Part shown: positions 23,276-33,662 of the stretch, piece by piece
Position numbering within the stretch: the stretch's first letter is position 1
Layout: each line of letters starts with the position of its first letter
From: Daedaleopsis sinensis
Lineage: Eukaryota > Basidiomycota > Agaricomycetes > Polyporales > Polyporaceae
Assembly: GCA_033807695.1 (NCBI GenBank)
Contig: CM066303.1
Coordinates: 4,278,001-4,342,000, forward strand
Reading direction: 5' to 3'
Length of the DNA: 64,000 nt
The notes under the pieces: model-generated
Databases searched by the model: none
Told to the model about the DNA's origin: nothing
What the model saw: only the letters and a program-made list of their open reading frames with translations
Made by a program: the position numbers and the translations under genes

Positions 23276-23804
23276 AGTCGTCGGTGGGATAAAGGACGGT
23301 CGCGACGATGGTGGACGGCGTTCCGGAGATGCTCGTCACATACGTCGTGAGCTCCGTAGGGGTCGCAGAAGCTTCGTCCGTGGGGTCGATGATGGTCGCG
23401 ACGATGGTGGATGGCGTGCCGGAGATACTGGTCACGTAGGTCGTCACGGCCGTGCCAGTAACAGAGGGTCCGTCCGTAGGGTCGAGGATGGTCGCGACGA
23501 CAGTGGAGGGCGTCCCAGAGATGGTCGTAACGTACGTCGTCACCTCCGTGCCGGTCGTTTCCGGTCCGTCGGTCGGGTCGAGGATGGTCGCGACGATGGA
23601 GGAGGGAGTCCCGGAGATGCTCGTAACGTAGGTCACAGTGGTGAAGCGCTCCTCAGGAACAAGGGTGAAATTCTCAGCGGGGACGGAGAGGCCTGTTAAG
23701 AAATGGTTAAGCGTCAGCGTCCAGTGACGAGGGCAGACGGCACAACACGCACCCTGGCAGAGGAGGATGGCGGGAAAGACGAGGCTGCTCAGCATGTGCA
23801 TCAT
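23274..23804 (-). CDS. Secreted TYVTSISGTPSTIVATI-repeat protein (family member 5)
   Basis: Complement join 23804-23753 and 23692-23274, predicted 156 aa. Exon 1 (52 nt) encodes the signal peptide MMHMLSSLVFPAILLCQ. The phase-1 intron is 60 nt. The mature protein starts GLSVPAENFTLVPEERF, then has four units of about 30 residues built on TYVTSISGTPSTIVATI and DPTDG. The alternating Thr/Val/Ile pattern predicts beta strands, with GTP as the turn. It has no Lys-Arg sites and no C-terminal anchor. The module is shared in diverged form with the genes ending at 21864 and 35160, and more distantly with 42474. The reading frame continues unbroken through the intron, but removing it gives the family's standard architecture. 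Confidence 0.85.
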   Translation of the reverse strand: MMHMLSSLVFPAILLCQGACCAVCPRHWTLTLNHFLTGLSVPAENFTLVPEERFTTVTYVTSISGTPSSIVATILDPTDGPETTGTEVTTYVTTISGTPSTVVATILDPTDGPSVTGTAVTTYVTSISGTPSTIVATIIDPTDEASATPTELTTYVTSISGTPSTIVATVLYPTDD

Positions 23805-23927
23805 GGCGATCGCAAAGGTGGTCTCGGGGTACAACGCTTAGAGCCGAGGGGCGAGGGAAGGTTGTGATGATTGAAGAACAACTTGAAGTTGAGGGGTTTG
23901 CCTTTTCCTCTCGTCGTCGATGCACGC

Positions 23928-23933
23928 TTTATA
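23928..23933 (-). promoter_or_regulatory. TATA box, family member 5
   Basis: TATAAA on the minus strand about 125 bp upstream of the start codon at 23804. Confidence 0.6.
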
Positions 23934-23940
23934 CTCCCTC

Positions 23941-24788
23941 GACTGTCATATTTGTGCGGCTGCATGAACAGGGAGTCAACAGCGCGTGAGCCGTCTTACC
24001 GTTACCATCGGCATCAACCCGCCGCAGGAAGTATAGAATCTGCATATAAGCAGGCGGTTGGTACGTGGAGTCGACCCCACGCCAACCTGCGTTCAGTAAA
24101 CCACACGTAAAAACGACAGCTTCCCTATCGAGTGTCTGCGAACTGTATTGCCTTATCCATGGTTTTACCGGTCGCTTGTTGCCTTAAAACGAATGGGATG
24201 GGGAGCATCCGCCTGGCTGTATTGGAGGAGTACGTGAGCAACAGACTTTCACTGCTAGTCACCTTCCCGGCGATGCTATCGTGGGGACGAGTTCCTGTAG
24301 CGAGTGGCCAGCGGCCTATTGCAACCTGGTGGAAGCGGTTGAATGTGGTCAGGTTAAGTAGTACTAGTCGGGAAGAAGGAATAATTGCTTTCACTCACAC
24401 CGGTCTGTAAGCTGTAAGTCCCGTGTTCGCCATACTCTGGCAGATACCTTACCGGCATCCCGCAGCGCAAAAGCGTCCGTACACGCCCTGAGAGTAGCTG
24501 AAAGTCAGACTAGGGCCAACGTCAAACGTGCGCATGAACGTGTACTTACGTGCATCTGATTATGAGTACCCTCCTTTTCTCAAATACGGACGCCCCGTTG
24601 TGTTGTTTCGAACTCGGATACACATTCGTCCGCACGAAGTTGCGTCTCCTGCACAGGCTGCACGTCGCGAGATGCGTCGGGAGTCGGAAATGCGTCGTAG
24701 GTCGCAACGAATGTGGCAGGACTGCTTACCATCTTCAACATGTAGTACATCGTCTTGTACCGCGGCACGAGTATCTCTGTGGCGGGCA
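23941..24788. other. Intergenic, no gene seen
   Basis: Open frames are short and overlap on both strands. None is recognisable. Confidence 0.45.
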
Positions 24789-24794
24789 TAGTCA

Positions 24795-24893
24795 TATGAC
24801 GGTCAGACTGCACATTTAATATTTATAAGTCCCACGCGGACTTTTACTAATCCCACGGGGCGCTTATGCACCTTAATCCCACGAGAACCCCAC
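24795..24893 (+). repeat. Left terminal inverted repeat
   Basis: Exact reverse complement of 25389-25487. Weaker similarity continues inward for some tens of bases. Confidence 0.9.
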
Positions 24894-25388
24894 CAAGTCA
24901 TAGACGCCAAGCTTATCTCCAACTTAGACGCCTATAACCACCAAATTTGGTCTTTTAGACGCCGGCCGAATGTGGATACGGAGACGCCCAAGGTCAAGTC
25001 TACGCTCATCCAGTGATAGAAGCTGAGTGTCTCATTGCTCTCCGACCCAGTGGCTAGCTTGTTGGGCACTTCGATTGACTCATAGTATGTCCCTCTGTAT
25101 TCTAACTAGCTTGGACTGACCCTAGTCTATCAATGGCGTAAGAAATGCGCCTTTATATTGAATATACTATATAAGTTGTTAGACTCCAGTTTGATCAGAT
25201 AGAAAGTAGACAGGTGCTGTATGTCACTAATTCGGCATCGAAACAGGGAAGATGTGCCCAAGAACTGGGCTCTAGGCCATCTTAACCCAATGCTAATAGT
25301 CGAACTATTAAGTAGATTCAGGCGTCTAACCTCGCTTACAACTTATCAACCAAATATTTGCAGATGCTCTTGGCGTCTACTGGCTTAT

Positions 25389-25487
25389 GTGGGGTTCTCG
25401 TGGGATTAAGGTGCATAAGCGCCCCGTGGGATTAGTAAAAGTCCGCGTGGGACTTATAAATATTAAATGTGCAGTCTGACCGTCATA
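25389..25487 (-). repeat. Right terminal inverted repeat
   Basis: Exact reverse complement of 24795-24893. Confidence 0.9.
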
Positions 25488-25493
25488 TAGTCA

Positions 25494-26644
25494 AGCTTGT
25501 AGTTGGTGGTCGGTGCTGCGTCACCAGGAATGTGCGTTAATGTCCCTGAGGCAGAAAGGACGACATCACTGCAGACAAAGATGGTACTCACAGCGATATC
25601 ATGCGCGAGGACCTTGGCAGCGATGGCTCGGAGGCTCGATGACCTTTCGCACGCGCGGGCCAGAGCCTACAGAGTATGTCCACACCTTCTGTATTCCTGC
25701 GGTGCATGCATGCTGGCTCCCTTCTCAGGCGAGGCACGAGCATCTACATATAAGGGAAATGAGGCCACAGAACACTCACTGACAATCGTATGCCTCCCCA
25801 GGCTATGTCTCGTCCGTGTGCATATTCACGTCGCATATGACCTCCATGTCTTGTAGCTTATCGCAAGATGTCTACCTGAGACGTGTGCCATAAGAATGAC
25901 TGTTGTTTGACCAAGGTGATCAGAGATTTCTCGAGAGATCCGTCGGACTCGTTCATGTTGATTATATACCCAGTTCAAAGTTGGGTTGATGCGCCGCGCG
26001 ATAGCTGAGAGCTCCGTGCAGAGCGGCTAGCCAACCAGGTCATACAGAGTAGTGATGAGGCTAGTGGTAGATAGATGTGGGGGTGTTTCGCATGAGTAGG
26101 TCCTGTAGTGGGAGGAGGACTCCTTATATTCGTTGGGAGGAAGGGGGAAGGAGAGGGGTGTACACGTACGTTGAACGCGCACGAATCATGACCTTAATCA
26201 TGATGGTGGAATGCCAAGTCAATGCTGTGCTCTCTCCTTATTTTCCCCAGGTCTCGGATGCTCTTACTTTCCTTTCGCAGACTAACCTCTTCTCCTCCTC
26301 CGACAGCGTCGGCTACCAGGAGCACATCTACTACACATCATCCCGAGTGAAACCGAGGTGTAGCGAACTGCTTCAGACTAAGTAGTTATGTAACGTTCAG
26401 ACTGCTTCGGTGTCTCTCGCAGCGACGCTCATTCACAGCTGTGAGGCGGGACAACGTACCCATGTTGTCTTCAAGTACGTTAAGCCTTGGACTCACTGTC
26501 CTCAGTCTCGCATACGCTCTACTGAGTACAAGTATTTATGTCCAGCTTGAGCTCGCGCTCTCCATTCCTATTCCTCGTTCTCCCCATCGCTTTGGACCGA
26601 CCTACGTCGCACTTTCACACCCCCCTTAGTAGTGCAGTTCCAAG
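25494..26644. other. Intergenic, no secure gene
   Basis: Plus-strand frames at 25503-25856 and 26077-26385 are open but unrecognisable. The 3' part is the upstream region of the gene starting at 26645. No clean TATA box is seen there, only an AT-rich TATTTAT near 26532. Confidence 0.4.
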
Positions 26645-26951
26645 ATGACGAACCTGAAGCTTGTGTTCGCGGCCTTGACTGCAACCGGTACGTACCACCT
26701 CGCCGCGCCAGCCAACTAGTATTACTAGAAGTGCGACCCCGACGCTGACTCGCGCTCCCCATCCAGCCGTGGCATCTCCCATAGCATTTCCCATCCTTAC
26801 CGAGCTCACGACCATCCCCCCAATCCCGACCTCCCTCGTCGCTATCAGGCTTCAACAAGCCGTGGCATCTCCCATAGCATCTCCCATCCTTCATCGGACG
26901 CCTGGGAGTAGCCAGGTTTGTGCGGGGACCTGTGAGAAAGTTACATCATAA
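26645..26951 (+). CDS. Short secreted SPIA.PIL-repeat protein (family member 6)
   Basis: Join 26645-26687 and 26767-26951, predicted 75 aa. Exon 1 (43 nt) encodes a short signal peptide MTNLKLVFAALTAT. The phase-1 intron uses GTACGT and CAG. Exon 2 opens AVASPIAFPIL, and the same block (AVASPIASPIL) recurs 31 residues later. The DNA copies are about 33 bp, almost identical and 93 bp apart, and the first one begins right at the exon boundary. Between them is TELTTIPPIPTSLVAI, which is also found in the truncated copy at 34037. The tail has two Cys (VCAGTC). This is the smallest member and may itself be decaying. Confidence 0.65.
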
Positions 26952-27241
26952 TGGCACACTAGATATGTGCTTACATTATCGTTGTAATCACTAATCTCCG
27001 ACACCTGAATTAGTCTAACGCTATGGGGTTTGCCATGGCGGCTCTCGGGTGCCGTTGCGGAGTGTTAGAGCGGACGGGGTGCGCTGTTCGGGCTGGACGA
27101 TGGCGGCGCGCCGATGGAGACTATCGGGCTGCGTCTGTCCGATGCGGATGCGCAGCGAGATCCCGATGGCGCTCGCAACCCAGTGGGGGCGCGATGACGT
27201 CTCTGGCGGGAGGAGGCCAAAATGGTAGCTATTGTCAGGCC

Positions 27242-27846
27242 TGTTGAACTTGTGGTTAGTTGTACAGATAGAAGCGTGTTAGACGCTATGGACACAGCCT
27301 CATACGATACTTCTCTCGGTTATCTCGGTTACCTTTTATCTCTCGTTCATTGTTCCCTATATAGCAACTATTGTACTTTCATTGCTTCTCTTCTTCATTT
27401 GTCGTTCTACGTCGCTACAGATCACTTCTCCGTGGTCAGATGATCACTCCTTTATTCCTTCTTTAGATATCTCTTTGTTTCTACTGAGTCAGCTACGCAC
27501 AGCACGACTCAGCTCACTCCGTTCCTCATGAGTCAGCCTCGTACTGCCTGACTCATCTCGTCACATGTCTCTCCTCTAGTCGCTTACTCATGCTGCTCCT
27601 ATACGGTATATAAGGAGGGACTCTTTGGCTCGGACTCCTCAGTCTTTTGCTCACTGACTGAGGAGTAAGTACACTCACCTACATATGTTCTCTTATGCTT
27701 TACTTACAAGTATCTACAGCGCCCTTCCGTGTGTCTCTAGGTACTTGTTCATCTATGCTATAGTCTTTTGCTCACTGACTGAGGACGCCCTTCCGTGTGT
27801 CTCTAGTCGTTGCGTCTCTTTGCCTTCACAGGTTCAGACTTCATCA
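27242..27846 (+). repeat. 5' LTR
   Basis: 605 bp, identical to 33053-33657 as far as I can read. It contains a promoter and two tandem-like duplications: AGTCTTTTGCTCACTGACTG near 27641 and 27762, and GCCCTTCCGTGTGTCTCTAG near 27721 and 27787. Confidence 0.95.
27607..27614 (+). promoter_or_regulatory. LTR TATA box
   Basis: TATATAAG in the second half of the LTR, the expected place for the U3 promoter. The same sequence is in the 3' LTR at 33418-33425. Confidence 0.65.
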
Positions 27847-27858
27847 GGTTATGAGCCC
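27847..27858 (+). promoter_or_regulatory. Primer-binding site (initiator tRNA-Met half-molecule type)
   Basis: GGTTATGAGCCC starts directly after the LTR. It is complementary to the anticodon stem-loop of initiator tRNA-Met (GGGCTCATAACC) rather than to a tRNA 3' end. Drosophila copia is known to prime this way, from a cleaved tRNA half. Confidence 0.7.
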
Positions 27859-28823
27859 TGCGCTCTAATCTAGTTGCTAGTCGACATTCGCGCGCAAGTA
27901 TCCGTCGACCCTCCGCCCGTGCACTCCCTCCACTCTTCCCTCACTCTTGACTGTGCCCGCCGACATTGCTACCAGGGGGACTTTTCTGCGCTTGTGACGC
28001 AGCCCTGAGTGCTTTTACCTAGCTCTACTAGTTGCTCGTTGTACCAAACCCTTTGTGCTCTCGAGGCATACGGGTTCTTTTGCTATCCCTCAGCCAGGCC
28101 TCGCACTTGCGACTGCCAGCTGTTGACCCGGGGTGTCTATCACCTTTGGACCGGAGGACAACCGTTTGGACCCTCCTTACGATAGTTTGTTTTGGTACTA
28201 CAGTACTATAGTTCTTCTGGGCACAGTTGGCGACTTCTACACTGGTTCGTTGGGGATACCGACTCTCTGACTTACTGGTTCACCTCAATAGGTGTTCATC
28301 TCTACGTCGTCCTTTGCACGAGGCACCTCAAACCATCGCGCTTCCCTGAACCTTTCGCTTCGACACTGTGGCGACTCCTGTCGATTGCAGTCACCTCTAC
28401 CACAGATACGACAACGTCCTTGAAAAGGATTACTGCTGGGACGAGTCTGAAAGAGAGTGGTATCCTTGTGAAATTGGACAACCTTGCCCTAACCGATACA
28501 ACGAGGTTGCTGCTCCGGACAACGTCAAATTCGACGAAGATCACGAAGCCCCAGCAGAAGGACAAAAAATTGTTGTCACACCACCTCAGACAGCAGTCGT
28601 TCCATCTCCTACTCAAGTCTCCTCTCCCAATCCTACTCAGATCCCTCTTCCTGAAGAGACTTTCGACGAATTAACTCCATTAGTCGAAGTCACTCCTGTT
28701 CCACCTCCAACCGTCGAACCAACTCCTCTTCCTCCAGCTCCTACCACTACTCTTCCACCTCTTCCTGCTTCCAACCTTCTTGCAGACGTTCCTGACGACA
28801 CTGGTTTTATCCTCTCGATTGCC

Positions 28824-31800
28824 ATGTCTGAAGCCGGTCTTGAGAAGAACCTCCCGACTCTTCGTGGTCAGGAGGGGTATCGGGAATGGTCTCGTCAAAT
28901 GATGGGCTATCTCCTGATGGTCGATGCATGGGAGATCGTCAACGGCACGGAGACTACGCCTACCGATGCCAAGGAGCTTGCTGATTGGAAGAAACGAGAT
29001 GCCCGAGCTCGTGGTATTCTCATGTACAAGACGGACTCGGAGGTTGCGAAGATCTACGAAGGAAAGACCTCTTCCAAGGATATTTGGGATGCCCTCAAAA
29101 CCACCTATGAGAAGACGGACTCTGGACATGCTTTCTCCAAGTTCGAGAAGTTGCTCAATACGCCTAGGTTTAGCGAGTCCAAGCCGATCGCTGACCAGGT
29201 GAACAGCTTCATCAGCGCTTTGAAGGAGCTCACTTCTACTGGTTCGAGCACCTCCATCGCTGAGCATCTCAAGGTTTACTGGTTGTTCTCTCGCATGCCT
29301 GATTCCTATCGCCCTGCCATCTCCACCATTCTTCACACTACTGAGGAGAAGGCCTTGACTCTCGACAACGTCAAAGCGAAGTTGAAGGTCGAGGACTCTC
29401 TTCGGGAGACGTCTATTGGGCAGGCGAACAAGATCGTCAAGTCGAAGGGCAAGTTCCCTCCTTGCAAGTGGTGCCAGGGTACGAATCATGACCCTAGTCG
29501 CTGCTTCAAGAAGTACCCTCACTTGAAGGACGAGTTCGATGCGAAGAAGAAGGGCAAGGGCAATAATTCTGGGAATAAGGGGAATGGACAGTCCGCTCAA
29601 ACCGTTGCTGCTCCAGCCGGTCTCAATGTATGCGTAGCTAATGCCTCGAGCAACACGATCTCGGCTTCTTACTATGTTGCGGCTCACACCGCTTCTGAGG
29701 GACATATTGCGACTCATTGGCTCATGGACTCTGGTGCTTCTAAGCACATCACTGGTCAGTTCGACGATTTCATCAGCTTCACACCTTACAAGAGCCGGAA
29801 GTACTTCAACACTGCGAACAGCGGTGACTCCGGACAGGTGTACGGCGAAGGCGAAGGAGTCATCCAAGCCCAAGCCGAAGTCGACGGTCAGCGTACCACT
29901 ATCGAGCTCAAGAAAGTCTGCTATGTTCCAGCCGCAGGTCATCTTCGTTTGTTCTCGACTGGCGCCATTGAGAAAGCGGGCAGTTTCCTTTATCAAGGGG
30001 ATGGAAGAATGAGCATCTTCACCTCAAAACCTGTTGGTCAGATCGCATCAGGATCGACGATCACTGTCGCTGGGAAGAAGGTCATTGAGGCCCGCCATCT
30101 TCCAAGTGTCAATCTTTACATCACTCATTTGTGGATACCCGAGAAGAATCGCTCTGTTCAAGCGGTTCCTAAGTCTCTCCCTCACGATCTCGTTCACCAA
30201 CGCTGGGGTCATCCTGGCAAGGAGGCCGTGACACGTATTCCTAAGGCCGTTGAAGGGGTTCCCGATGTAGGACCCGCTTCGGACAAACCTTGCGACGGAT
30301 GTGCGAAAGGCAAACAGCATCGTGCTCCGTTCCCTCCCTCTGACAAACGCTCTGAAGGTCCGTGCGATATGATCCACATGGATTTAGCCGGCCCGATGAG
30401 TACCTCGATTGGTGGTTATAACTACTTCTCTGCGTACGTCGACGACCATTCTGGACTAGCTGTTGCGACGTCCATGAAGAAGAAGTCAGATCAGATCACT
30501 GCCTTTAAGGACTTTAAGGCATGGGCTGAGACGCAGACTGGTCGTAAGATCAGAACCGTACGATCCGATCGAGGAGGGGAATACATGTCCGAAGAATTTC
30601 AGGCTTTGCTGCGCGAACAAGGGATTGAGCACGATAAAACTCTCCCTGGGACACCACAACAGAATGGACGTGCTGAGCGATGGATCCGTACGATTACTGA
30701 GAAGGCTTTGTGCATGCTTCACTTTGCCGGCCTTTCTCACGGATTCTGGAAACTTGCACTCGACGCCGCCGTTCATATCTACAATCGTCAACCTATGCGT
30801 CGCCTCAAATGGCAATGCCCCATTACCGTCTGGTCAGGAAAGAAGCCTGATGCTTCCTACTTCCGGGTATTTGGGTGTAAAGCCTACGTTCACGTGCAGA
30901 GACAACAAAGAGATGGGAAGCTCGACCCGAAGGCAGTCGAGATGATCTTTGTGGGCTATGAGCCAGGTTCCAAGGGGTATCGTCTATGGAACCCAGCCTC
31001 CCGTCAAGTCGAAGTCTCACGCGATGTAGTCTTCGACGAGACTGTCTTTCCTGCACGTAAGGACACCGGCAGTCGTCGTTCTACCCCCGACGACAGTCCA
31101 TTTCCGAACCTCCGTGATTCAGAGGAGTCTGACGATCAAGTCGACGCTGATGATCCGGACCTTCCTATACCTCCTCCTCCTGACTCTCAAGATGACGAGC
31201 CTGCTCCAGTTCCTGCTCAACCGCAACAACCACCGCCGCAAGCTCCGCCCGCTAATCCTCCTCCTGTAGTCCAAGCACCTCGTCCTGACCACCGTCGCCA
31301 ACGACATCCTCCTGTCGCAGAACCCCCTCGTCGTTCTACTCGTGAGAACAAGGGACAGCATTCCAAGCGGAATGAGGACAATGTCTACGGTGATGAACCT
31401 CCTGCTCAGATAGACAGACGGACAGATGATGATGGACATCAGCGTGAGGCGGAAGCAATTCTATCATATTTGCACTATTCCCGGTATAAGTCTGGCATTC
31501 CTGAACATCATCGGGACGCTATGGCTTCGCCGGATGCGGCACAGTGGCAAGAAGCGGAACGTTCGGAGTATGAGTCTCTCATGGCTAACAAGACATGGAT
31601 CTTGGTTCCTCGTCCAAAGGACCGAGCCGTCGTCAAGTGCCGATGGGTCTATGATCGCAAGTCTGATGGTCGCTTTAAAGCTCGCGTTGTAGCTAAGGGT
31701 TATACGCAAGTCTATGGGAAGGACTACAACGAAACCTTCTCACCTGTTGCTCGATTCGAGTCCATCCGGTATCTCTTTGCGCACGCTGCGCTAGAGGACT

Positions 31801-33041
31801 GGGAGATCGATGCGATGGATGTAAAGACTGCATTCCTGAATGGCGATCTGGACGAAGAGATCTACATGGAGCAACCGGAGGGTTGGGTCGTTCCTGGCAA
31901 AGAGGATCACGTTTGTCTGCTTAAGAAGGCTATCTATGGTCTTAAGCAAGCCTCGCGCCAATGGAACAAGAAGATCCACGAGTCTTTAAAGGAACAAGGG
32001 TTCATTCGGACCTACTCTGATGCCGGAGTCTACGTATATCGCCGACAAGGGGAGGATTACGTGACAATCGTTGTTCTGTATGTCGACGACCTACTTCTCA
32101 TGGGTCCTAGTCGCAAACGGATCGACAACGTCAAGAAAGCGTTAGGCAAACAGTACAAGATGACAGACTTAGGTCCGCTTCAACGATTCCTTGGTCTACG
32201 TGTACGTCGAGATCGTCACTCGCGGACTCTTGACATTGACCAGGAAGAGTACATCGATGCCATTCTGGAGACCTATCAGATGGTGGACTGCAAGCCTGCG
32301 CGCACTCCTCTTCCCGCTGGAGCTCTTCTAGTCCAAGCTACAGTGGAAGCATCGGCATCTCTCCTCAAGCGTTTCCAGAGTCTACTAGGCAGTCTTCTCT
32401 ATGCCTGTCTCGGAACGCGACCGGACATCTCCTTTGCCATCAGCCGTCTAGGCAAATATGCTGCGAACCCTTCGGACGAACATCTCACCTACCTCTTCTA
32501 CGTTCTCCGATATCTCAAGGGTACAAAGCATTACTGTATACGCTATGACGGTTCAACCGACGCTGGTTTGATCGGCTACTCCGATTCAGACTGGGCTGAG
32601 GATCGGGATGATCGGCATTCCCAAACTGGCTTCGTCTACCTGATGGCTGGTGGAGCAGTCTGCTGGATGTCTCGTCGACAGTCTACTGTTTCGCTTTCTT
32701 CTACTGAAGCGGAATATAAGGCGTGTTCGGACGCCAGTCGTCAGATGATGTGGCTAAGGACCTTCGGCGATGAGATTGGGGACGACATCTCTTCTGCAAC
32801 ACCTCTGTGTATCGACAACCAGGGTGCTATCTTCCTTGCAGATAACCCGTCCGTTGACCGAAGGACCAAGCACATTGAAGTGCGCTACCACTTTGTACGG
32901 GAGTACATCGAAAGTGGGAGCATGGACATCTTCTATGTTGAGTCGAAGAAGAACTTGGCAGACACCCTGACGGAGAACGTCTCCTTCTCTATATTGGAGT
33001 ACTTTGTTAAGGAATCTGGTCTTGTTACTTCCGCGTCTTGA
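28824..33041 (+). CDS. Ty1/copia Gag-Pol polyprotein
   Basis: Intact frame of 1405 aa from the first ATG at 28824. In-frame sequence upstream stays open back to at least 28368 with a proline-rich, acidic composition, so the true N terminus may lie upstream through a non-AUG start or a spliced leader. Order (residues from 28824): Gag of the UBN2/copia type; zinc knuckle CKWC.GTNHDPSRC at about 214; protease LMDSGASKH at about 302; integrase zinc-binding region (HQRWGHPG, CDGCAKGK) and DDE core with DLAGP near 520, SDRGGEY and NGRAER; proline-rich linker; reverse transcriptase with FLNGDL and the catalytic YVDD near 1086; RNase H (DSDWAED near 1254, SSTEAEY, DNQGA). No stop or frameshift was found. 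It encodes all functions for reverse transcription and integration. Confidence 0.95.
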   Translation: MSEAGLEKNLPTLRGQEGYREWSRQMMGYLLMVDAWEIVNGTETTPTDAKELADWKKRDARARGILMYKTDSEVAKIYEGKTSSKDIWDALKTTYEKTDSGHAFSKFEKLLNTPRFSESKPIADQVNSFISALKELTSTGSSTSIAEHLKVYWLFSRMPDSYRPAISTILHTTEEKALTLDNVKAKLKVEDSLRETSIGQANKIVKSKGKFPPCKWCQGTNHDPSRCFKKYPHLKDEFDAKKKGKGNNSGNKGNGQSAQTVAAPAGLNVCVANASSNTISASYYVAAHTASEGHIATHWLMDSGASKHITGQFDDFISFTPYKSRKYFNTANSGDSGQVYGEGEGVIQAQAEVDGQRTTIELKKVCYVPAAGHLRLFSTGAIEKAGSFLYQGDGRMSIFTSKPVGQIASGSTITVAGKKVIEARHLPSVNLYITHLWIPEKNRSVQAVPKSLPHDLVHQRWGHPGKEAVTRIPKAVEGVPDVGPASDKPCDGCAKGKQHRAPFPPSDKRSEGPCDMIHMDLAGPMSTSIGGYNYFSAYVDDHSGLAVATSMKKKSDQITAFKDFKAWAETQTGRKIRTVRSDRGGEYMSEEFQALLREQGIEHDKTLPGTPQQNGRAERWIRTITEKALCMLHFAGLSHGFWKLALDAAVHIYNRQPMRRLKWQCPITVWSGKKPDASYFRVFGCKAYVHVQRQQRDGKLDPKAVEMIFVGYEPGSKGYRLWNPASRQVEVSRDVVFDETVFPARKDTGSRRSTPDDSPFPNLRDSEESDDQVDADDPDLPIPPPPDSQDDEPAPVPAQPQQPPPQAPPANPPPVVQAPRPDHRRQRHPPVAEPPRRSTRENKGQHSKRNEDNVYGDEPPAQIDRRTDDDGHQREAEAILSYLHYSRYKSGIPEHHRDAMASPDAAQWQEAERSEYESLMANKTWILVPRPKDRAVVKCRWVYDRKSDGRFKARVVAKGYTQVYGKDYNETFSPVARFESIRYLFAHAALEDWEIDAMDVKTAFLNGDLDEEIYMEQPEGWVVPGKEDHVCLLKKAIYGLKQASRQWNKKIHESLKEQGFIRTYSDAGVYVYRRQGEDYVTIVVLYVDDLLLMGPSRKRIDNVKKALGKQYKMTDLGPLQRFLGLRVRRDRHSRTLDIDQEEYIDAILETYQMVDCKPARTPLPAGALLVQATVEASASLLKRFQSLLGSLLYACLGTRPDISFAISRLGKYAANPSDEHLTYLFYVLRYLKGTKHYCIRYDGSTDAGLIGYSDSDWAEDRDDRHSQTGFVYLMAGGAVCWMSRRQSTVSLSSTEAEYKACSDASRQMMWLRTFGDEIGDDISSATPLCIDNQGAIFLADNPSVDRRTKHIEVRYHFVREYIESGSMDIFYVESKKNLADTLTENVSFSILEYFVKESGLVTSAS

Positions 33042-33043
33042 AC

Positions 33044-33052
33044 GAGTGGGAG
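33044..33052 (+). promoter_or_regulatory. Polypurine tract
   Basis: A purine-rich GAGTGGGAG directly precedes the 3' LTR. It primes plus-strand DNA synthesis in this class of element. Confidence 0.6.
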
Positions 33053-33657
33053 TGTTGAACTTGTGGTTAGTTGTACAGATAGAAGCGTGTTAGACGCTAT
33101 GGACACAGCCTCATACGATACTTCTCTCGGTTATCTCGGTTACCTTTTATCTCTCGTTCATTGTTCCCTATATAGCAACTATTGTACTTTCATTGCTTCT
33201 CTTCTTCATTTGTCGTTCTACGTCGCTACAGATCACTTCTCCGTGGTCAGATGATCACTCCTTTATTCCTTCTTTAGATATCTCTTTGTTTCTACTGAGT
33301 CAGCTACGCACAGCACGACTCAGCTCACTCCGTTCCTCATGAGTCAGCCTCGTACTGCCTGACTCATCTCGTCACATGTCTCTCCTCTAGTCGCTTACTC
33401 ATGCTGCTCCTATACGGTATATAAGGAGGGACTCTTTGGCTCGGACTCCTCAGTCTTTTGCTCACTGACTGAGGAGTAAGTACACTCACCTACATATGTT
33501 CTCTTATGCTTTACTTACAAGTATCTACAGCGCCCTTCCGTGTGTCTCTAGGTACTTGTTCATCTATGCTATAGTCTTTTGCTCACTGACTGAGGACGCC
33601 CTTCCGTGTGTCTCTAGTCGTTGCGTCTCTTTGCCTTCACAGGTTCAGACTTCATCA
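33053..33657 (+). repeat. 3' LTR
   Basis: 605-bp direct repeat of 27242-27846. Confidence 0.95.
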
Positions 33658-33662
33658 AGGCC

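Larger units (their letters stand above)
24795..25487. mobile_element. 693-bp nonautonomous element with 99-bp inverted repeats
   Basis: The two ends are perfect inverted copies for 99 bp (begins TATGACGGTC, ends GACCGTCATA). Outside them lies TAGTCA on both sides (24789-24794 and 25488-25493), best read as a 6-bp target duplication. The interior is AT-rich and has no transposase-sized frame, so the element would depend on an enzyme made elsewhere. Each inverted repeat contains three spaced TCCCACG copies. Further in are several TAGACGCC copies on both flanks, which look like subterminal protein-binding sites. The length and structure fit a MITE. A 6-bp duplication with such long repeats does not point clearly to a known DNA-transposon superfamily. 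Confidence 0.85.
27242..33657 (+). mobile_element. Complete Ty1/copia LTR retrotransposon
   Basis: A 6416-bp element flanked by the 5-bp target duplication AGGCC (27237-27241 and 33658-33662). The LTRs are 605 bp, begin TGTTGAAC and end TTCATCA. I found no difference between them when reading them side by side. The primer-binding site follows the 5' LTR directly and a purine tract precedes the 3' LTR. One uninterrupted gag-pol frame has the copia order protease, integrase, reverse transcriptase, RNase H. Identical LTRs, target duplication and an intact frame indicate a very recent, probably still competent insertion. Confidence 0.95.
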
